Of a stretch of 6,252 bases of DNA, positions 1-6,151 are shown in pieces. The position numbers were made by a program, and so were the translations under genes. The stretch is taken from contig SKSL01000007.1 in the NCBI GenBank assembly GCA_007123015.1, forward strand, positions 1 through 6,252, read 5' to 3'. Under the pieces are notes generated by a model. The model made no database searches. It saw only the letters and a list, made by a program, of their open reading frames with translations, and was not told where the DNA came from. Source of the DNA: Natronohydrobacter sp. (GTDB lineage: Bacteria; Pseudomonadota; Alphaproteobacteria; Rhodobacterales; Rhodobacteraceae). Positions within the stretch are counted from its first letter, which is position 1. Each line of letters begins with the position of its first letter.

Positions 1-82
1 ATCCGCCGGACAACCTGAAGAAACTCAGACAGAGATACCGATGCGCGCGCTTTCGCGCGGCGCGGTCAGGGACAGATTTCGC

Positions 83-1573
83 ATGATGTCATTCGAGACC
101 TACCGTCGGCAATGGACCGGCAATATTCGCGGCGACCTGCTCTCGGGGCTGGTGGTGGCCTTGGCGCTGATCCCGGAGGCGATTGCCTTTTCCATCATCG
201 CGGGCGTGGACCCGAAAGTCGGGCTCTATGCGAGCTTCTCGATCGCCGTGATCACCGCGATTACCGGCGGGCGGCCTGCGATGATTTCGGCGGCGACTGC
301 AGCAACGGCAGTGCTGATGGTGACGCTGGTGCGCGATCACGGGCTGCAATACCTGCTGGCCGCGACCGTGCTGGCAGGGCTGATCCAGATCGGGGCGGGT
401 GTGCTGCGGCTGGGGTTCGTCATGCGCTACGTGTCGAAATCGGTCATGACCGGCTTCGTCAATGCCCTCGCCATCCTGATCTTTCTGGCGCAACTGCCCG
501 AGCTGGACCCCCGCAACGTGACCGGCCTGACCTATCTGCTGGTCGCAGGCGGGCTGGCGATCATCTATCTGTTCCCGCGTGTGACGAAAGCTGTGCCCTC
601 GCCGCTGGTCACGATCATCGTGCTGACGACGCTGGTCTGGGCGCTGGGGCTGGATGTGCGCACTGTGGGCGATATGGGCACGCTGCCTGATACATTGCCG
701 GTCTTCCTGATCCCGCAAATCCCGCTGACGCTGGAGACACTGTTGATCATCCTGCCCTATTCGACTGCGATTGCGGTGGTGGGCTTGCTTGAAAGTCTGA
801 TGACGCAGAACATCGTCGATGACCTGACCGACACCACATCGAACCGCGATCAGGAATGTGTGGGGCAAGGGCTGGCCAATACTGCAACGGGCTTCATTGG
901 CGGCATGGCAGGCTGCGCGATGATCGGGCAGTCGATCATCAACGTGAAATCCGGCGGGCGGGGGCGGCTGTCGTCCTTTGTTGCGGGGGTGTTTCTGCTG
1001 ATCCTTGTGGTGGGTCTGGGCGATCTGGTCAGCATCATTCCCATGCCCGCGCTGGTGGCGATCATGATCATGGTGTCTGTCGGCACCTTCTCGTGGTCCT
1101 CGATTGCCAATCTGCGTTCGCATCCGCGTTCCAGTTCAGTGGTGATGCTCGCCACGGTGGCAACGGTCGTCTACACGCATAATCTGGCCATAGGTGTGCT
1201 GGTGGGTGTGCTCTTGTCCGGCATCTTCTTCGCCGCCAAGATCGCACAGCTTTTCCGTGTGACATCCGAGATCAGCCCCGACGGGCGCATCCGCACCTAC
1301 CGGGTCGAAGGGCAGATGTTCTATGGCTCGGTCGAGGATTTCATGGCGGCCTTCGATTTCAAGGAAGCACCCGAGCGGGTGGTCATCGACGTGAGCCGCG
1401 CGCATATCTGGGACATTTCCTCGGTGCAGGCGCTGGACATGGCGGTGCTGAAATTCCGTCGCGACGGGGCCGAGGTCGAGATCATCGGCATGAATGACGC
1501 GTCCGAAACGCTGGTCGACCGCTTGGGCATCCATGACAAGCCCGGCGCGCTAGATAAGCTGAGCGCGCATTGA
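83..1573 (+). CDS. SulP/SLC26-family inorganic anion transporter with C-terminal STAS domain
   Basis: Inner-membrane transporter of the SulP family, whose members move sulfate, bicarbonate or other anions by proton or sodium coupling; the substrate cannot be read from sequence. Counting from the ATG at 83 (496 aa), the first 390 or so residues are mostly hydrophobic segments. They include the early family-typical stretch LALIPEAIAFSIIAGVDP, then GFVNALAILIFLAQLPEL, and a conserved core with ESLMTQ, GGMAGCAMIGQS and SGGRGRLS. A STAS domain follows (about residues 395-496), with WDISS near residue 446, where STAS proteins carry their conserved D-S-S/G loop. The frame is open to the left edge, with an in-frame ATG at 41. 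I prefer 83 because AGGGA (68-72) lies 10 nt upstream and the 14 extra residues are Arg-rich and not family-like; ATG 86 is also possible. It is the first gene of a probable operon with the stress protein 12 bp downstream. Length is normal for the family. Family call is secure; start and substrate are not. Confidence 0.93.
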   Translation: MMSFETYRRQWTGNIRGDLLSGLVVALALIPEAIAFSIIAGVDPKVGLYASFSIAVITAITGGRPAMISAATAATAVLMVTLVRDHGLQYLLAATVLAGLIQIGAGVLRLGFVMRYVSKSVMTGFVNALAILIFLAQLPELDPRNVTGLTYLLVAGGLAIIYLFPRVTKAVPSPLVTIIVLTTLVWALGLDVRTVGDMGTLPDTLPVFLIPQIPLTLETLLIILPYSTAIAVVGLLESLMTQNIVDDLTDTTSNRDQECVGQGLANTATGFIGGMAGCAMIGQSIINVKSGGRGRLSSFVAGVFLLILVVGLGDLVSIIPMPALVAIMIMVSVGTFSWSSIANLRSHPRSSSVVMLATVATVVYTHNLAIGVLVGVLLSGIFFAAKIAQLFRVTSEISPDGRIRTYRVEGQMFYGSVEDFMAAFDFKEAPERVVIDVSRAHIWDISSVQALDMAVLKFRRDGAEVEIIGMNDASETLVDRLGIHDKPGALDKLSAH

Positions 1574-1585
1574 GGGGGAGCAGAA

Positions 1586-2440
1586 ATGACTGACAAGATT
1601 ATCGCGCTGGTGGATGGGTCGATCTATTCGGCCTCGGTTTGCGACCATGCCGCATGGATCGCGGGCCGCACAGGCTCGCCGGTCGAGTTGCTGCATGTTC
1701 TGGGTCGCCGCGAGGGTGCCGAGACGCAGGACCGGTCCGGTGCCATCGCCCTTGGCGCACGCACGGCGCTGCTGAATGAACTGGCAGCACTTGATGCGCA
1801 GCGCGCGAAGCTGATGATGGAGCGGGGCCGCGCCATTCTGGATGATGCGCGCGACAGGCTGGCGCAAGCGAATGTGTCCGGGGTCACGACCCGCCTGCGC
1901 AGCGGCGAGATTGTCGAATCGATGGCCGAAATCGAGGATCAGGCCCGCGTCATCGTGATCGGCAAGCGCGGCGAGGCGGCAGATTTCGCCACCGGACATC
2001 TGGGCTCGAATCTGGAACGGATCCTGCGCAGCGCGCACAAGCCGGTTCTCGTTGCCTCGCGCGCCTTTCGCCCGATCCAGAATGTGCTGGTCGCGTTCGA
2101 TGGCGGCACGTCGGCGTTGAAAGCAGTGGATCACATCGCGCGCAGCCCGGTGTTTCAGGGGCTGACGGTCCATGTGGTCACTGTGGGCACGGCAAACACA
2201 CAGGTGACACGGGGCCTGGAGAACGCACAGGCCACCCTTCGCGCCGCCGGCATCATTGCCGAAACATCCACCCTGCCCGGGCAGCCGGAAACTGCGCTGG
2301 CGCAGCTGGTCGAAAAGGCCGGTTTGAATATGCTGGTGATGGGGGCCTATGGCCATTCGCGCATACGCAGCCTGATCATCGGCTCGACCACCACCGCCAT
2401 GATCCGCGCCTGCAAGGTGCCACTAGTTCTTTTCCGCTAG
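1586..2440 (+). CDS. Universal stress protein, tandem UspA domains
   Basis: Cytoplasmic universal stress protein of 284 aa with two Usp domains in tandem (about residues 1-158 and 164-284). Each starts with the usual beta strand and acidic residue (KIIALVDGS; NVLVAFDGG). The second domain has a perfect ATP-binding signature of the form G-2x-G-9x-G-S (GAYG at 253-256, GS at 266-267). The first has GKRG (126-129), then GS (140-141) with one extra residue between, so its nucleotide binding is less certain. The ATG follows a strong ribosome-binding site (GAGGGGGAG, 1572-1580), and the gene starts 12 bp after the SulP stop, so co-transcription is likely. Pairing of a Usp protein with a membrane transporter suggests stress-linked or ATP-dependent regulation of transport, which is inference. 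The TAG stop coincides with the first bases of the downstream repeat element, though the C-terminus (VPLVLFR) looks normal for the family. Confidence 0.93.
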   Translation: MTDKIIALVDGSIYSASVCDHAAWIAGRTGSPVELLHVLGRREGAETQDRSGAIALGARTALLNELAALDAQRAKLMMERGRAILDDARDRLAQANVSGVTTRLRSGEIVESMAEIEDQARVIVIGKRGEAADFATGHLGSNLERILRSAHKPVLVASRAFRPIQNVLVAFDGGTSALKAVDHIARSPVFQGLTVHVVTVGTANTQVTRGLENAQATLRAAGIIAETSTLPGQPETALAQLVEKAGLNMLVMGAYGHSRIRSLIIGSTTTAMIRACKVPLVLFR

Positions 2441-2541
2441 AGCATATCGCGTTCATTGGCATTCACGCCATACGCTCTGGCCTATTGCTTTCGCATGTCG
2501 AAAAGCTCCGAAGCGGCAACCACCTCCAAACGATATACTCT
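2439..2541. repeat. Degenerate alphaproteobacterial palindromic intergenic repeat
   Basis: A 103-bp element fills most of the gap between two convergent genes. Its left end AGAGCATATCG (2439-2449) and right end CGATATACTCT (2531-2541) are inverted repeats matching at 10 of 11 positions. A third related arm, ending in ATACGCTCT (2470-2478), makes 2439-2478 an imperfect palindrome by itself, with A-C and C-C mismatches. Arm 1 can therefore pair with either arm 2 or arm 3. The layout, the inner TTCATTGGCATTCACG and the TTTCGCATGTCGAAAA motif (2489-2504) resemble a family of 'AGAGCAT...ATGCTCT' repeats that I recall as common between genes in Rhizobiales and Rhodobacterales. No T-run follows, but the folded RNA could still limit read-through from both sides. 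The structure is read directly from the sequence; the family assignment is from memory. Confidence 0.7.
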
Positions 2542-2595
2542 AAAGTCGTTCGTGATCAAGTCGACGCACGCGGCGCGGCCTTCCCGCGCCAGACG

Positions 2596-3099
2596 TCACT
2601 CGAAATCGTCCTGCGCCTCAACCCCCCAGAGATGCCGCTTTTCGGCCCAGCCACGCGCGCCATCCAGCTCCAGGCGGCACCACGCACCCTGACATTCGCG
2701 CAGGCGCGCCACCACACCACGCTCCAGCAGCGCGGTCTGCGGGGACTGGGTATCCGGGCGCTGGAACAACGGCGTCATATCGGTCTGCACGAAAGCCGTC
2801 CGCACCCCGGACAGCAAGGCGTAATGCATCCAGCCGCCTTTGCCCTCGATATCCTCGACCCGGCGCCAATGCTCGAATTCCGCGGTCACGCGTAAAGGCA
2901 AATCGCGCCGCCGATACACCCAGTCGATCCGGTGCGATGTGTCCGGGCCCCGACGGGCATTCGCCTCATTCGCCTTGAGCGAAACATAGCGCGGCAGCGG
3001 AAGATTGGTCACAGGGCCCCGCTCGACCGCCTGCGCAATCGCCTGACATGCCCCGAGCAGCACCACCAGGGCACTTGTCCAGAAGATCTGTCGTCTCAT
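2596..3099 (-). CDS. Exported bacterial SH3-like domain protein (COG3807 type)
   Basis: A 167-aa exported protein. The N-terminus (MRRQIFWTSALVVLLGAC) is a signal peptide with an Arg pair and a hydrophobic core; cleavage after A24 (AQA) is the simplest reading. LGAC at 15-18 could alternatively act as a weak lipobox, with the less usual Gly at -2. The mature part holds two bacterial SH3-like repeats, about residues 36-97 (YVSLKANEANARRGP, then WRRVED and GGWMHYALLSG) and 100-158 (ending WCRLELDGARGWAEKRHLWGV). This matches the Rhodobacterales COG3807 family in length and motif order. Such domains often bind cell-wall peptides or proteins, but no function is established here. The start at 3099 was chosen because the signal peptide begins there; the ribosome-binding site is only moderate (CAGGCAGG just upstream). 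The frame stays open to 3414, but that extension overlaps the divergent dehydrogenase. I recall this gene as commonly divergent from that dehydrogenase in relatives. Confidence 0.88.
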   Translation of the reverse strand: MRRQIFWTSALVVLLGACQAIAQAVERGPVTNLPLPRYVSLKANEANARRGPDTSHRIDWVYRRRDLPLRVTAEFEHWRRVEDIEGKGGWMHYALLSGVRTAFVQTDMTPLFQRPDTQSPQTALLERGVVARLRECQGAWCRLELDGARGWAEKRHLWGVEAQDDFE

Positions 3100-3244
3100 T
3101 TGCCTGCCTGTCCCGATTTTCCGGGCGTTCTTGAATTTTTGTTGCTCTTGCCTTTGACCCGATCCAGATCGACGCTTGTGGATCGGCGCGAGTGCTGGCA
3201 ATTTGCAGCATAAGCGCGCAGTTGCAAAGAGGTGAGACACGATC
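3100..3244. promoter_or_regulatory. Divergent promoter region with two inverted repeats
   Basis: This 145-bp gap separates two divergent starts, so it must hold promoters in both directions unless one gene is read from elsewhere. I see no convincing -35/-10 pair. Two short perfect inverted repeats stand out: GATCCA (3161-3166) with TGGATC (3179-3184), and TTTGCA (3202-3207) with TGCAAA (3223-3228). The second one's right arm touches the ribosome-binding site AGAGGTGAG (3229-3237 area) of the dehydrogenase gene, a position where a bound repressor or RNA fold would affect that gene. Both are short enough to occur by chance. Confidence 0.4.
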
Positions 3245-4231
3245 ATGCCGAATAAACGCCTGAGTGTTGTTGTCACGCGACGCCTGCCCGATGCTGTCGA
3301 GACGCGCATGTCGGAGCTTTTCGACGTGACTCTGCGCCAGACCGACGCGCCGATGACGCGCGAAGAACTGACAGATGCGATCCGACGCAGCGATGTGCTG
3401 GTTCCGACGATCACGGATCAGATCGATTCCAGCCTGTTGTCGCAGGCAGGTGACCAGTTGAAGCTGATCGCCAATTTTGGCGCAGGCGTGGACAATATTG
3501 ATGTGCACACTGCCCGCCAGCGCGGGATTCTGGTGTCGAACACCCCCGGTGTCCTGACCGAAGATACGGCCGACATGACCCTAGCGCTGCTGCTGGCCGT
3601 CACCCGCAAGATCCCGCAGGGGCTGGCCGAAATGCAGGCGGATCACTGGCGCGGCTGGTCGCCCATGGCGCATCTGGGCAGCCGGATCGGCGGCAAGCGG
3701 CTGGGGATCCTGGGCATGGGCCGCATTGGTCAGGCCGTGGCGCGGCGCGCGCAGGCTTTCGGGATGCAGGTGCATTACCATAACCGCAGGCGCCTGCGCC
3801 CAGAGGTCGAAGAGGTGCTTGATGCGACCTATTGGGAAAGTCTGGATCAGATGATCGCGCGGATGGATGTGATTTCCGTCAATTGCCCGCATACGCCATC
3901 GACCTTTCACCTGCTCAATGCCCGCCGGTTAAAACTTCTGAAACCCAGCGCTGTCATTGTGAACACCTCACGCGGCGAGGTGATCGACGAGAATGCCTTG
4001 ACGCGGGGCCTGCGCGCGGGCGAGATCGCGGGCGCAGGGCTAGATGTGTTCGAGCATGGTCATTCGATCAACCCGCGCTTGCGTGAATTGCCCAATGTGG
4101 TGCTGCTACCGCATATGGGCTCGGCCACGCTGGAAGGGCGCGTCGAAATGGGCGAGAAGGTGATCGTGAATATCAAGACCTTCGCGGATGGGCACAGGCC
4201 CCCTGATCAGGTGATCCCTGCGATGCTGTGA
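3245..4231 (+). CDS. D-2-hydroxyacid dehydrogenase, glyoxylate/hydroxypyruvate reductase-like
   Basis: Cytoplasmic oxidoreductase of 328 aa, the usual length for the D-isomer-specific 2-hydroxyacid dehydrogenase family. The substrate-binding motif ANFGAGVDNIDV spans 76-87. The nucleotide-binding fold begins GKRLGILGMGRIGQ (150-163), with the GxGxxG glycines at 157, 159 and 162. The loop after the second strand is YHNRRRL (178-184), without the acidic residue that fixes NAD, so NADPH preference is inferred. Catalytic Arg is R243 (NTSRGE) and catalytic His is H290 (PHMGSAT). The spacing between them (47) is the same as in archaeal glyoxylate reductase as I recall it. At that spacing the catalytic Glu should be residue 272, which here is Gly (DVFEHGH rather than DVFExEP). 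Activity may therefore be reduced or altered. ATG 3245 has a good ribosome-binding site (AGAGGTGAG). The likely role is reduction of glyoxylate or hydroxypyruvate; the exact substrate is not certain. Confidence 0.9.
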   Translation: MPNKRLSVVVTRRLPDAVETRMSELFDVTLRQTDAPMTREELTDAIRRSDVLVPTITDQIDSSLLSQAGDQLKLIANFGAGVDNIDVHTARQRGILVSNTPGVLTEDTADMTLALLLAVTRKIPQGLAEMQADHWRGWSPMAHLGSRIGGKRLGILGMGRIGQAVARRAQAFGMQVHYHNRRRLRPEVEEVLDATYWESLDQMIARMDVISVNCPHTPSTFHLLNARRLKLLKPSAVIVNTSRGEVIDENALTRGLRAGEIAGAGLDVFEHGHSINPRLRELPNVVLLPHMGSATLEGRVEMGEKVIVNIKTFADGHRPPDQVIPAML

Positions 4232-4350
4232 CCTAAGCAAGCGGAAGGATTGAAATCTGGTTACCCCGATCTGGCAGATTTGAGTGGACATCAGATAAAT
4301 GGGATTACATCGCGCTTTAATTGGCTCAACGGAGAGGATGGTGGGAAAGA
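4232..4350. promoter_or_regulatory. Intergenic leader upstream of the cytochrome gene with inverted repeat
   Basis: The 119-bp gap between dehydrogenase and cytochrome contains a perfect 7-bp inverted repeat, AAATCTG (4253-4259) and CAGATTT (4275-4281), with a 15-nt spacer. No T-run follows, so it is a poor intrinsic terminator and could equally be an operator. A weak sigma70-like candidate is TTGAGT (4280-4285) with GATTAC (4303-4308) 17 nt later; the -10 match is poor. The purine-rich GGAGAGG (4331-4337) and GGGAAAGA (4343-4350) precede the ATG at 4351. Confidence 0.35.
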
Positions 4351-5325
4351 ATGGAAGACTATCTCGATAAGCTTCGCAAGATCGTGACAAGTGACAGCGC
4401 GCCGCGCGTCTTTCTAATGGGCAGCGCGGCCATCCTGGCGATAGTGGTGATCAGCGATCTGGCAGGCGCGCGTGACCGGGCCCCGGACGTGCGCGAAACC
4501 CTGCGCACTGTGCAGGCCGAACGCGAGGGCGCGCCGACTGTGCCGTCGATCGCCTCTGTCCCGCGTGATCTGGCCAGCGAAGCCGTGCTGGCGGCCCGCG
4601 CGTTCGACGCCCCCGAGGAGGTCGTGATCGACGAAGAGCCTGCCGAAGACGCGGCGGTCGAAGAGGTCGCTGAAGCAGAAATGACGGAAGATGTGGTCGA
4701 AGAGGTCGCCGAGGCCGAGGTGACCGAAGACGCAGCTGAGGAGGTCGCCGAGGCCGAAGTGGCAGAAGACGCCGTTGAAGAGGTCGCCGAGGCCGAGGTG
4801 ACAGAGGAAGTCGCCGAAGCCGAAGCGACGGAAGACGCCGCTGAAGCGGAAGTCGTTGAGGCAGAGACAACAGAAGACGCGACTGAAGAGATGGCAGAAG
4901 CCGAAGCCGCTCAGGACGCCACCGAAGACATGGCTGAAGCCGAACCTGTCGAAGAGGCCGCGGAAGAGATGGCCGCAGCCTCTGCTGACATGGGCGATCT
5001 CAGCCTGCTTGCCAGCGCCAATGTCGAGGATGGCCAGCGCGTCTGGCGTCAATGCGCGGCCTGCCATGTTTACGATGCCGAGCAGAATCGCGGTGGCCCG
5101 CATCTGGTCAATATTGTCGGGCGCGAGATTGGCGCAGCGGAAGGCTGGCGCTATTCGCGGTCGCTGTCCGAACATGGCGGGGTCTGGACTGTCGAAAGCC
5201 TGCTCGCCTGGCTGGAAAACCCCGATGCCTACATTCCCGGCAACCAGATGGCGTTTCGCGGGCTGCGCAACGAACAGGATCGGATCAATGTTCTGGGCTT
5301 CCTGAACGACCACCGCACGGATTGA
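4351..5325 (+). CDS. Membrane-associated class I c-type cytochrome with long acidic repeat linker
   Basis: A 324-aa periplasmic electron carrier. A short basic N-terminus (K8, R9, K10, R19) precedes one hydrophobic segment (about 20-37). It may be an uncleaved anchor as in cytochrome cy, or a signal peptide cleaved after AGA (38-40). A linker of about 170 residues follows, extremely rich in Glu, Ala and Val, with 13-residue repeats from 103 to 203. The heme domain covers about 212-324: heme-binding CAACH (235-239), GGPHLVNIVGR, WRYSRSL, and PGNQMAFRGL with M300 as the likely sixth ligand. This pattern matches mono-heme cytochrome c of the mitochondrial/c2/cy type. Its probable job is carrying electrons between the bc1 complex and a terminal oxidase, which is inference from family. 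I chose ATG 4351; an in-frame TTG at 4321 would add ten residues (AQRRGWWER) and is less likely. A strong terminator follows 29 bp after the stop. Confidence 0.88.
   Translation: MEDYLDKLRKIVTSDSAPRVFLMGSAAILAIVVISDLAGARDRAPDVRETLRTVQAEREGAPTVPSIASVPRDLASEAVLAARAFDAPEEVVIDEEPAEDAAVEEVAEAEMTEDVVEEVAEAEVTEDAAEEVAEAEVAEDAVEEVAEAEVTEEVAEAEATEDAAEAEVVEAETTEDATEEMAEAEAAQDATEDMAEAEPVEEAAEEMAAASADMGDLSLLASANVEDGQRVWRQCAACHVYDAEQNRGGPHLVNIVGREIGAAEGWRYSRSLSEHGGVWTVESLLAWLENPDAYIPGNQMAFRGLRNEQDRINVLGFLNDHRTD
4657..4959 (+). repeat. In-frame ~39-bp tandem repeats encoding the acidic linker
   Basis: About eight imperfect units, mostly 39 bp, encode variants of a 13-residue block, V-E-E-V-A-E-A-E-V-T-E-D-A. 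Units begin at cytochrome residues 103, 116, 129, 142, 152, 164, 178 and 191. Units 2 to 4 share the nucleotide core GAGGTCGCCGAGGCCGA, which points to recent duplication at DNA level. The fourth unit is shortened by three codons, the fifth by one, and the sixth is longer by one, so all changes keep the frame. Later units have diverged (EEM and EDM instead of EEV; A/Q/P substitutions). Confidence 0.85.
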
Positions 5326-5337
5326 GCGCCTAGGCGC
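5326..5337. other. 12-bp perfect palindrome after the cytochrome stop
   Basis: GCGCCTAGGCGC begins at the base after the cytochrome TGA and is fully self-complementary, with CTAG at its centre. In RNA it could form only a tight hairpin because no loop is left. It lies just before the strong terminator and may be an operator-like site, a small stem or chance; no function can be assigned. Confidence 0.4.
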
Positions 5338-5354
5338 CATGTCAGACTACGCCC

Positions 5355-5385
5355 GCGCCCGGTCAGTTTTGACCGGGCGCTTTTT
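5355..5385 (+). terminator. Intrinsic terminator of the cytochrome gene
   Basis: The 11-bp arms GCGCCCGGTCA (5355-5365) and TGACCGGGCGC (5370-5380) are perfectly complementary around a GTTT loop and are followed at once by TTTTT (5381-5385). This is a textbook Rho-independent terminator. It ends the cytochrome transcript before the next gene, which therefore needs its own promoter or read-through. A short A-poor left flank makes it much weaker in the opposite direction. Confidence 0.93.
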
Positions 5386-5430
5386 CATCTTACGTCCTAC
5401 TCTATTCAGAAGCCCTGCGGAGAAACGCCC

Positions 5431-5961
5431 ATGATCCTGAACCGCCGCGCCTTGATCCTCGGAGCGCTTGCACTGGGCGGATGCGCGCGCGTGCCCCCCT
5501 CGCCGCCCCGAGGCAGCAAACCCATTCGTCTGGACACCGCCTTTCAGGGCCGCCATGTTGGGACAGGCGTGTTTCGGGTCACATTGACGGGCAGCGAGCG
5601 GCACTTCCGCGCAGATCTTGACGGGCGCGTGCAAGGTGACCGGCTGACAGTGGTCGAGGATTTCTTTTATGATGATGATGAAGAAATCCGCCTGACATGG
5701 GTGTTCGACCGTGCCGGTCAGGATCGCTGGACCGGGCAGCGTGAAGATACTGTGGGTCTGGCCGAAGTGCGCGAATTGGGCCGTGAGATCCGCTTGTCCT
5801 ATACGGCCGATTTTGCATCCGAGGGCGCGGTCACGCGGCTGGGCTTCGAGGATGTATTGTATTACGCCCCCGATGGTCGCCTGATCAATGATGCGATTGT
5901 CAGCCGCTGGGGCCTGCCCGTGGGCACTGTGCGCTTCGAGATGCAGCGCATCAGCGCTTAG
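5431..5961 (+). CDS. DUF3833-family putative lipoprotein
   Basis: A 176-aa protein of unknown function. The N-terminus MILNRRALILGALALGGC is a short signal peptide ending in a lipobox (LGGC, C18), so a lipid-anchored envelope protein is likely; the NRR pair faintly recalls a Tat signal. The mature part matches the DUF3833 pattern from memory: FQG near 38-40, GVFRVTLTG, a central LTVVEDFFYDD followed by IRLTWVFD, WTGQREDTVGLA, then LSYTADF, GFEDVLYY and a closing LINDAIVSRWGLPVGTVRFEM. Alternating polar and hydrophobic strands suggest a mostly beta fold. Length is normal for the family. The ATG has a good ribosome-binding site (GGAGA, 5418-5422). The gene is isolated from the cytochrome by the terminator and followed by a gene-free tail, so it is probably monocistronic. 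Confidence 0.82.
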   Translation: MILNRRALILGALALGGCARVPPSPPRGSKPIRLDTAFQGRHVGTGVFRVTLTGSERHFRADLDGRVQGDRLTVVEDFFYDDDEEIRLTWVFDRAGQDRWTGQREDTVGLAEVRELGREIRLSYTADFASEGAVTRLGFEDVLYYAPDGRLINDAIVSRWGLPVGTVRFEMQRISA

Positions 5962-6013
5962 AGAAGTTCACGAAAAAGCTGAGCGCTTCGGGAGCAGCTA
6001 GGAGTGCGGCAAC

Positions 6014-6077
6014 GCGCGGAGTCAAGGCCGAAGGCCGCCGCGCATCGTCATGCCGAAGGCATGCGTCCCGCATGACG
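6014..6077. repeat. REP-like double hairpin with two GCC-GAA-GGC stems
   Basis: The first hairpin has an outer stem GCGCGG (6014-6019) / CCGCGC (6038-6043) around an inner stem GGCC-GAA-GGCC (6026-6036). The second, CATGCC-GAA-GGCATG (6049-6063), uses the same GAA loop. An alternative stem CGTCATGC (6046-6053) / GCATGACG (6070-6077) would replace the second hairpin. Two adjacent GC-rich stems with an identical loop are typical of REP-type extragenic palindromes. It lies 53 nt after the DUF3833 stop and may also act in transcript 3'-end processing. Whether it recurs in the genome cannot be seen here. Confidence 0.55.
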
Positions 6078-6151
6078 CCCTGCCCCGGCACGGCGATTTG
6101 GCTGCCACCAGCGCATAGCCTGAATGTCAGAGGAACCTTGCCACCATAAAC

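Noticed and set aside
89..1123. 344-codon minus-strand open frame opposite the transporter
   Set aside because: Its product is dominated by His, Arg, Gln and Asp with no fold-like pattern, as expected from the complement of a GC-rich membrane-protein gene; the plus-strand gene is unmistakable.
83..1573. Specific assignment as a BicA bicarbonate transporter
   Set aside because: GFVNALAILIF-type motifs are shared across SulP groups, and the N-terminal part does not match BicA as I recall it; the substrate cannot be fixed.
1550..2356. 268-codon minus-strand open frame opposite the stress protein gene
   Set aside because: Low-quality composition, no start signal and full overlap with a clear two-domain Usp gene.
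2485..2895. 136-codon plus-strand open frame over the SH3 gene
   Set aside because: Begins inside the repeat element and runs antisense to a protein with a signal peptide and SH3 motifs.
4657..4959. CRISPR-like array from regular repeat spacing
   Set aside because: Units are contiguous, coding, in frame and imperfect, with no spacers.
4414..5340. 308-codon minus-strand open frame opposite the cytochrome
   Set aside because: Its Phe/Gly/Leu/Cys repeats are the mirror of the Glu/Ala codon repeats. The plus frame carries a heme motif and ligand Met.
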